From Nitrospira japonica (lineage in GTDB: Bacteria; Nitrospirota; Nitrospiria; Nitrospirales; Nitrospiraceae): a stretch of DNA of 64,000 bases. Of this stretch, positions 1 through 9,600 are shown in pieces. The first letter of the stretch is position 1; each line of letters begins with the position of its first letter. The notes under the pieces are model-generated. The model did not search any database. It was not told the origin of the DNA and worked only from the letters and a program-made list of their open reading frames with translations. A program made the translations under genes and the position numbers. Where the stretch lies: NCBI RefSeq assembly GCF_900169565.1, contig NZ_LT828648.1:2454501-2518500 (forward strand), given 5' to 3'.

Positions 1-1
1 G

Positions 2-535
2 AATCTGATTTTGAGGGACGTCGATCACTTTCTGACCGGCAGAATTCAGGCTTGGCGAGATTATGTGCCCAGAATTCCTCTGGTCGATATTGCCCCACTT
101 GGGAAGGGGGCCACGAACGATCCCGGAATCATCTTGCTCGGCAACTATGCGGCGATGGTCTATGACGACATCAAGCGTGTATCGTTTCGCACGCATCCCA
201 AGCCGGATGAGAAACATGCCAAGAGTTCCATGGATCAAGACTCCAAGCCGGCCTCGGCGCCGGGCGGCCGGTTTTGGGCCTATTTCGGAGGAGACTTACT
301 GACGACCCGCGACCATCCGAGCGAATCGGCCGCCCCCTGGAAATTGAAGATTTCGTATGACGACGTAAAGGCGGCGCGATCCACTTGGTCAGTCATGAAG
401 ACGGCGCTCGAAATCTCGTACGAGGTGGCAAAACAGAAAGCGGCCCAAACGCTACAAGAATTGATCGACGCGATCGAGAACATGGGGGATCCAACCGGCA
501 CGCTGCGGTTCATCGGAGAACGAATGCATGACTAG
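2..535 (+). CDS. 3' end of an unknown gene (truncated by the window edge)
   Basis: The frame is already open at base 2, and the first possible start inside the window is a TTG at 11 with no ribosome binding site. The true start therefore probably lies upstream. About 178 residues are visible. They are polar and contain no signal peptide, membrane segment or family motif that I recognise. The middle is rich in Ser, Pro, Ala and Asp and looks like a linker. The C-terminal 60 residues are predicted helical. It precedes the Tc-toxin A-like gene by 144 nt on the same strand and could belong to the same locus, but that rests only on position. Confidence 0.6.
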   Translation, partial: NLILRDVDHFLTGRIQAWRDYVPRIPLVDIAPLGKGATNDPGIILLGNYAAMVYDDIKRVSFRTHPKPDEKHAKSSMDQDSKPASAPGGRFWAYFGGDLLTTRDHPSESAAPWKLKISYDDVKAARSTWSVMKTALEISYEVAKQKAAQTLQELIDAIENMGDPTGTLRFIGERMHD

Positions 536-679
536 CGTTGCGCGGCATGTCGTGCCGTGTATGCAGATCGACGATGGGACAACCATGAGACGCTGCGACT
601 TCTGAAGCCATGCTGTCAATCTTGCGGCCCATTGGGGCTCTTTTCATGCGCGAGAGTTGCGAAAGGATGTAGGTGAGCT

Positions 680-3600
680 GTGGCCAAAAACCGAAAAACC
701 AAGCCGGCTGGTGCGGCAAAGTCGCGGAGCAAGACGCCTGCCGGACGATCGAAGAAACGAGAGACGAAGCTTGCGGATTCCGCCGCCTTCGTGGTCAGCG
801 GCCGAATTCGCGACACGGACGATCGCCCCGTGGCCGGGGTACTGGTGCGCGCCTACGACCAAGACCTCCGTAAGAGCCAACTACTTGGTGACGATTGGAC
901 TGATGAACTGGGGCACTATCGGATTCCCTATCGCCGGACGGCGTTCTGCAGGGCCGACAAAGAAAACGCGGATCTGTATACGGTTGTCGTCAGCGCGGAC
1001 GAGCGTGAGCTGCTCCGCTCATCCGTGCTCTTCAACGCACTCGCGGAGACTCAGATCGACCATGTGATCGCCGGCGTCGAGAATCGGGAATCCGAGTACG
1101 AGCATGTCTTGAAGGCCATTCGTCCGCTCCTTGCAGGGCAGGGCGAACGGGGGCAGGATCTGCCGGTCACGGAACTCACCGACAAGGACATCCTGTTTCT
1201 AACTCAAGACACGGGTGTTGCGTCCGAGCAGATCGCGCTGCTCGTCAAGGCCCATCAGTCCGCCGCGACGGTTCGACCGGACAAGACGGCCTCGACACAC
1301 CGAGGTCGATCGGACGATCAGGCCGTTCCCGCAGAACTCTACTACGGCTGGTTTCGACAGGGTGTTCCGACCGAGCCGAAGGCACTTTGGTCGACCAAGC
1401 CCGACGACCTGATTGCCGCGTTCACCGCCGCGATCCAACGGAACATCGTGCCGCAACGATTGAGAGAGTGGTTGGACAAGCTGTCGGCTCTTGTCGAAGC
1501 GATGAACGTATCCACGGCACTGCAGCCGGCGGCTGACGGGCACAGGGCGTCTCTGGGCGATCTGTTGGCCACGATTCCGGGACGGCTCTCGACGAAGAAG
1601 GAACGCCTTGCAGCGGGAGCGCTCCTCGACACCGGCTTGACCGAGGCGAGTTTCGCCGGGCGACTTCGCGACGCGGGCTTCAGCGCCGGAGAGATCGCGT
1701 CCGTCCAGGTGACGCGGGCGCTTGGGGACTTGACCGGTGGAAACCGGACGTTGGTCCAGGAACTCCAGGCATTGCGCGGAACAACCAGCGATCCTTCCCT
1801 GCGGTTTCTCGCACCGGTGCCGCCGGCCCGTTGGCTGGAATTGGCCGTCAAGCACCGGTCCGATGGTCCGCTTGGAACCAGTCCGGAGATTCACGCCGAA
1901 GAACTCGAACGAGCCGTTGAGGCGCAACATCCGACCGCGGTTCTCGCCGCGCGCATTCAATCAGGTCATGTGGAACTGCACGATGCCGCTCTCAAGGCTG
2001 CGGCGGCGCTGCTGGCGTCGAACCCTGAGTTGGAATTGCAGGAGCGCAATGCGCGCGCAGTCGTTGATCGTCTCGAGGGCGTCAAGGATAAAGAGCGGCT
2101 CGTGAGCAACCTGCAAAAGATCCAGCGCGCGCAAAGGTTGGCCGGTGGGTGGCGCGAGGCGGGGCTGTTGCTCGATAAGGGTTTGGGGACGGCGAGGACC
2201 ATCGTGCAACTCGGACCGAAGGCCTTTCAAGAATCCGTCGGGCCTGCGCTTTCCTCCGAGCGCGCGGCCGCCATCTATGCTCAGGCGCAGCGCACGCACG
2301 ATACGGCGGTCGCGCTCATCGCCATGGCGTATGCCGATCGGGGCGCCGTGTTGGGTTTCACGGCAGCCGGAGAAAATGAACCAGACTCTCCGGATACGTC
2401 GAACTATCCGAATCTCCGCCGCCTCTTCGGCAATCTGACGACCTGTGAATGCGCGCACTGCCAGTCGGTCCTGAGTCCCGCCGCATATTTGGTCGACCTG
2501 CTTCGTTTTCTCGATCCGCAGAGCGACGCGACGCGTACGGTCACGCCCGCGTTGTCGACGCTGTTGGCGCGGCGGCCCGATATCGCGGACATCGAACTCA
2601 CCTGCCGGAACACAACTCAGGAGGTGCCCTACATCGATCTCGTGCTCGAAGTGCTGGAGAATGCGATCGGCCTGCCGATCGAGATTTCTGCTCCCTACGG
2701 ATTCGACCCGCAGGCTGATCTGGCGTTGAATCCGCTGCCGAGTCGCGTGATGACGGCGTTGCGTTCGGTGCTGGAGCGAAGCGCCATCTCGATCGATGAA
2801 CCGCTTCGCATCGAGCGGTCCGCCAGGCAGTTGCTGATCGGGACCTTTACGGACTGGATGATTACCGATGGGGCGCGGTATTGGACGCTGCGCCACTTTC
2901 CACGATCGCTGACCTTGTGGCGTCTTGGCATCATTCCCAAGGTCTTGGACGTGACGGATTATGAGGCGGTTCGCCTTCAACTTGACCAAGGCCAATTGCC
3001 GAACGTCGATTGGGTGATTCCGTCTGACGGTAGTTCGCGCGACGGGAACCTCCCCCTCACGGGCACGCCGGCGGTGACGCCGGTGCAAGCCGGCGTCAGA
3101 TGGACCGTCACGTATACGCGGGCCGTTCGAGTGACGTTTACGATGGCGGCCCCGATGAGCGCCATCATCCTGAGGTCGGCGGACGGAGGGCGGCAACTCG
3201 ACGCCGGCCAGTATCCCACCGCCATGGCGCAGATGGTGTTCGTTGGGTTGAGGAGCGGACAGATTGTTGAACCACTGCGCAGCATGCTGCCGGAAGGCTT
3301 GCCGTACCGGATCGCCCAGGCCGGAGCCGACTGGGAGATTACGGTGGCCGACGAGGTGACGCTGCGCTTCGTTCCCGAGCGGCTGTTCATCGCCTCGCTG
3401 ACCTACCAGACCTCCGACGCACGGGAGGACGCGCTGGCAAGCCCGGAAAACCGAAATCCTGAGGCCTACAACAGGCTGGATGGAACGGTCTATCCCTGGA
3501 CGCTGCCGTTCAATCTTTGGCTCGAAGAGGTCAGGACGTTCCTCGATCGGGGCGGCGTGTCGCGTCGCCGACTGATGGAGCGATGCAAGCCGGCAACGCG

Positions 3601-6600
3601 GCTGGCCGATCACGCCATCGCGCGCGAAGTGCTCGGTCTCTCATTGGCGGAGGCGAATATCGTCACAGCGACGAATCCGCGTCCTCAATGGGAGTACTGG
3701 GGCCTGCTGGAGAACGGAAATCGCATTGTCGATCGCAATGAGGAGCACCTGATTGCTTCGGGATCATGGACCGACGTGCTGAACTTCAACGTGTCCATGC
3801 TGTTGCAGCAGTCCGGGCTGAGCTACCGCGAATTGCTCAATGTGCTGCAGACCCGGTTCGTTCGGGCCGTCGCGCCGGTGTTGACGCCGGTTGGCGGGGA
3901 GTGCAATCCCAGCGCCATGAGGCTTCCGGGATTGACCGCCGCGCATCTGGATCGCATCCACCGGTTCGTGCGTCTCTGGAAAAAGACCGGCGGCTCCCCC
4001 TTCGAACTCGATCTTGCGATCGCCGCCACGCCGGTCGATCGGACCAGCCTCAACGAGACCGCGCTCCTGCGCCTGTCGCATCTCCGGCAGTTGCACGAGT
4101 TGCTCGATCTTCCGGTTTCAGATCTTGCGGGCTGGTGGGGTTCGCTGACGGAGAGTTACGACGACTTTACGGCGGCGACGCGGCGGCCGGTCAAAAGCCT
4201 GTATGAACGCCTGTTCCTCAATCCCGCGGTCGCCAATCCGCCGGATCATGACTTCTCACTGAACGATCAACGATCTGAAATAGCCTATCAGACGCCCGGG
4301 ACTCCTCCTGCGCTCGCGAGCAAAGCCGCGGCCGTGACCGCCGCGTTGGGCATTCCGCGGCCCGATTTCGACGCCCTCGTCGAACACCTGCTCGCGCAGC
4401 AAGAGTTGGATGATCCGCCTTCGTTAACGCTCAAGAATTTGGGCGTGCTGATTCGCAACGTCTCCATGGCCAAGGCCTTGCGCCTGTCGATTGCCGACTT
4501 CATTCGCCTGAAGCGCGTGACCGGGATCGATCCGTTTTCCAGTCCAGCCCAGGCGATCACATTCGTCGAACAGGCACAAGTGATCGCGAAAAGCGGATTT
4601 CCGATCGAAACGCTGCAATACCTGTTGCAATATGCGCTCGGTGACGAGCCGAATCCGCTGCTTCCCGTCGAGTGGCTGTCCGGTACGATGGCGAGCCTTC
4701 GCGAGGATCTCCAGGTCGTGCAGCATGACGTCGCCGGCGCTGATCGTCCGGGAGAAACTCTCGCCAAGGTGCTTGCGGGCTTGGGCTGGTATGACGAACT
4801 GGTCAAAGAGGCGGTCGACCTGTTGGGATTGTCCGACCGGCTCACGGTGACGGTGCCGGGAAGTCCTGCGGTCGTCGTTCCACCGGCTCTTGCCGGTTTC
4901 GTCGTGTATCGTAGGGCCGACGGCCTGCTGATCGGATCGCCCGCGCTCAGTGCCAATCAATGGAACGCATTCGATCTGGCGAACGCCGCCTTGCCGCCGG
5001 CGAGGGTTGCCATTACCCTGTTGCGCGCAAAGATCGACGCCTTCATGGTCGCGTTGCCTGCTTTGGCGCACCGCCTGCAGTCATTCGAGCTTCCGGTGTT
5101 CCGGGTCGCCTATATCCAGCCTCCGCCGGCCATCCCCAAGAACTTGTCGCGCCGCTGTTATTTCGACAAGGGTTCGAAGGAGATCGTCTTCGTCGGATGG
5201 ATGAGCGACGATCAGCAGGCGGAGTTCGCCGCGGTTCTGTCCCTGCCGGTCGCGGCCGCCCTCAAAGCGAAGTCGGATCAGTATGCGGAGACGGTTCCAT
5301 TGAATCGTTTCTTCCCGGCCGAGAGCGATATTCGTGCCCTCTTTGCAGTGGATCAGGCGCCCGAGACACGGGTCGAACAGGTCCTGCAACGTCTGCTTCC
5401 CTACCTGCGTCGCAAGGCCGCGGCAGAAAGCCTTGCGCAGGCCCTTGAACTGGATCGAACCCTCGTCGACGGCTTGCTGTCGACCGGACTGGACCGCGTC
5501 TCGACACTGGAAGCGTTGGTCGACGACGAGTTTGCAAACAGCGATGCGCGTGTGACGCCGACTCCGGCTACTTTTCCGCGTCAAGCCCGCGCGTTGTGCA
5601 AGCTTCATAAGGCGGCGCTCGTCTATCGAACCGTCAAGCTTCGTCCGGACGAAGTGTCGTGGCTGCCGCCCGCCGTTCTTCAATCCATCGCATTCGACGT
5701 TCCTCCGCTCGATGCGTTCCCGAGCGCGACTGGAGACGCGGACGTTCCTTACGACGCCTGGCGGCGATTGGCTCAATTGTTTGAATTGCGGGAGCGACCC
5801 TCTGTCGGATCGAAATTGATCGCCAGGCTTCACTCGCTCATGGCCGTCGAGCCGGCCACGCTGGTTGAGGTCCAGGCGGACGCCACCGCACAGATCGCCT
5901 ACCTGGCGGCCGGTCTGGACAGTTCGGTCGACGACCTGTCGTGGGCGGCGCAGACACGACTGAATCTGCAATGGCCGGCCGACTATCAATCCGCCGTCCG
6001 GATTGCGGCGGTGATCGCCTGGCTGGCGAAGTGGACGCTCGCCAGTGCGATGCGCGTGTCGGCCGACGATGTGACCGACGCGATGACCAAGTTGAATGTC
6101 GCATGGCCGGCGGAATTGCGGAACCCGTTACGGCTCGATGCCTTGCTGCAGTTGCTGTCGACGGTGCGGAAGCTCGGGGGAAAGGCGAGCGAGTGCTTTG
6201 CCCTCGCCGAAGACACGGCTCCGGCCCCCGGGGTGCTTGCCCGACCGGGGCCAAGCGAAGTGAAGGTCGCGCGCGGGCTCTTGCGCGCGCGATCCGAGGG
6301 CCATACCTGGCTGCAACGGCTCAGGCCCATCTCGGACGGGCTGCGGCACAAGCAGCGCGATGCGTTGGTCGCCTATCTGATCGCCAATCCCCCGGCTAAC
6401 GCGGTGGCGAAAGGATTATGGAAGGACGCAAACGATCTGTATGAGCATTTCCTGATTGATCCGCACATGAGCGCATGCAAGGTCAGTACGCGTATTCTCC
6501 ACGCGATCAGTGCCGTCCAGTTGTTCGTGCAGCGGTGTTTGATGAATCTTGAGGACGGCGTGTCGCCGGCGTCCATCAACGCCGAGCGCTGGAGATGGAT

Positions 6601-9600
6601 GAAGAACTACCGGGTGTGGGAGGCCAACCGGAAGGTGTTTTTGTATCCGGAAAACTGGATCGAGCCGGAGTTGCGCGATGACAAGTCCGAGCTGTTTATG
6701 GAGTTGGAAGGGCAGTTGCAGCAGAGCGAGTTCGATAACGAGCGGGCAGAGGAACTCCTCAAGGTGTATCTCAAGCAACTCGAGGACATCTCCAGTCTTG
6801 CGGTGGTTGGCATGTATGTGGACAACGAGGCATCGGAAGGCGAACCCGAGGTCCGTATCCATGTGCTCGGCCGCACGCGAAACCGTCCGTCGCGGTTCTA
6901 CTATCGGCGTTGGGTGTTGACCCAGAGGACGAACCGTTGGGAGCCGTGGGAGCACGTGGCCCTGGAGGGCGTCAAGTCGGACCATGTGTTGCCGTTCGTC
7001 ATGCGCGGCGACGTGTACATCGCGTGGCCGGAGATCACGCAACTGGCGGCGGAGCCCGGGGTGGGGGGTGCGACGGCGCCGGGAGCAAAATGGCGGGTTC
7101 AAATGGCTTGGATTCGCCGCACGACCCGCGGCTGGACCGATCGGCTCATGGGCAGCGACGTCTTTGAGCATCCCTGGGTCTACGGCAAGGACGAAAACCA
7201 GACCTTCACGTTCAGAGTCAGGAACAGCGTGCCGGGTTCGATGGACATCGACTGTTACGGTGCCAAGCGTGAAGGCGAGTTGTTGTACGACGCCCCGTCT
7301 ACGGCCGATATCAACCCCTTCAGAACATTCTTTCTGATGATCCCCAGTGCCCCGTGGATCACGGTCGCGGTGTCGGGCGTCGTCTATGCTTCCTATGCGA
7401 ATGGCACGGTCTTTCGTCCGCTCGGAAATGCCTCCGTGCGCGTCTATGTCAAGCTCAACGGCACCCCGGACGAGATCACGACGGCTACGAATGACGTCAA
7501 GTGGGATGAAGAACACGGACTTGGATTGTCCGGCGCACCCGCTTATCGCAGTACGGTGGATACATCGACCGTCACGGATGCCAACGGCAACTTCACCCTC
7601 ACATTGAGCCTGGCCGCATGGCTGTACGGCAGCGATCTCTTCGGCAACCATGATGTGGGCTACTATCGGCAGAGCGTCCTGAAAACGAATCCGACCTTTG
7701 AACTATCCGTGTCGTTCGGCAGCGCACCGTCCCAGTCCAAAAGCTTCCCATACAAAGATTCGTCGTCGAATGAGGTGTACCAGCACCACTCCCGGCTATC
7801 CTTTCAACAAAACTTCATCATCGGCATCGGGGGCGCTGCGCCGGGCGGCGACGCCGACCGCCCGGTCTCGATCGTGCCGATCAGGAAGTTCCGCATCTAT
7901 GCCGCAGACGATGCGGAATGGTTGCCGTTGGCGACGCCATTGCCGGCTCCGCCGTCCGGCGCGCTTACCTACGGTTCTGGTTTCAAGTTCACGGGAGCCA
8001 ATCAATCATCCGCATTGACCTTGTCCGGCGCCGGCGGCGGCAACGCCGCGACGGTGTGGACCGGAGTGTCGCCGTCGTATTCATTGCTGCCGGCGGCTCC
8101 CTTCGAATCTCAGGCCGCCGAGGTGGTCGTCTATCGCGATCCGCAGAACAGCTATTTCATCCGCTGGGAAAACACGAATGCCGATCCGGCCGGCTCGCAA
8201 GGACGCCTGCAGATCGTTGTGAACGGGCATCCCCGCGCGGGTGAATTGCGCCGTGAAGTCTCGATTGGAGGAGTGCCGAAACTCTTCGAGCTGATTCAGC
8301 AAACCTGGCAGCACGCGGCGAATTTCGACATCCATACTCCCGGCTCGTCCGTCGACCTCGATCGGTCGCTTCCGCGGCCCGCCATCTACTTCGAACCGGA
8401 ACAGGCGCATTCGCCGTATGCCGGCTATAACACGGAACTGTTCTTCCACTTGCCGATGCTGGTCGCAGGATTTTTGAGCAGCAACCAGCGTTTTGCCGAC
8501 GCGCAGCAGTGGCTGCATTTCATTTTTGATCCGACCACCGAAGATGCCGTGAACGGGAACCAGCGCTACTGGCGCTACCTGCCGTTCCGCACCCAGAGCA
8601 TGACGACTCCGATCGAAGAATTGCTCGCCCTCTTGGGCGATTCCGGCGTGCCGGCGACCGACGGCCGGAAGCAGCAAATCACCGCGCAAATCGACGTGTG
8701 GTCGAAGAACCCGTTTCGTCCGCACGCGGTTGCGCGCATGCGTCCACGGGCCTATCAGATCAACGTCGTCTTCAAGTATCTCGACAACTTGATCGCGTGG
8801 GGCGACTCGCTGTTCAGGCAATACACGACTGAATCCGTCAATGAAGCGACGCAGTTGTATGTCCTGGCGGCGAAGCTGCTGGGGCCCCGTCCGCAGTCGA
8901 TTCCACGCGCGCGACAACCTCAGCCGCTGACCTATCGCCGAGCGAACGATCGGTGGGATGAGTTCTCGAACGCATGGCTCGAGTTGGAATCGAACTTGCC
9001 GACGGGCGGGCGTATAGCCGGATCGTGGGGTATGTCAATGCACGGGGACAAGGGCCTCTCTACGATATCGAGCGTCGGATTGCTGTATTTCTGCGTGCCG
9101 CGCAATGAAAAGCTTGCGGTGTATTGGGACAAGGTGGATGAACGCCTCTTCAATATCAGACACTGTCGCAACATCGACGGCGCCGAGCAGCCGCTGCCGT
9201 TGTTCCAGCCGCCGATCGATCCCGCATTGCTGGTACGCGCGACGGCGGCGGGCCTCGACATCGGGGCCGTGTTGGCCGAGGCCGCGGCGCCGATTCCGTA
9301 CTACCGATTCGGTGTTGTAATGGGGAAGGCCATGGACCTGTGCAATGAGGTGCGAGGGCTCGGTGGGGCCTTGTTGGCCGCATTGGAAAAGAAGGACGCG
9401 GAGCAATTGTCCCGATTGCGGTCGAATCAAGAGATGGACGTGCTGAATCTGGTGTCGGCGGTCAAAGAAGCGCAGATTGCGGAAGCCAATGCAAACATCG
9501 ATGCGCTGCGTCAGAGCGAACAGGCGGCCACGGCACGGTTTACTCAATACCAGCGGTTACTAGGCAACAACAGCGCGCAGGTGCCGGACGATTTTGGCGC

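Noticed and set aside
1961..3613. 550-codon open frame antisense to the Tc-toxin gene
   Set aside because: It lies wholly within the toxin gene, has Arg/Gln-rich antisense composition, and shows no family motif.
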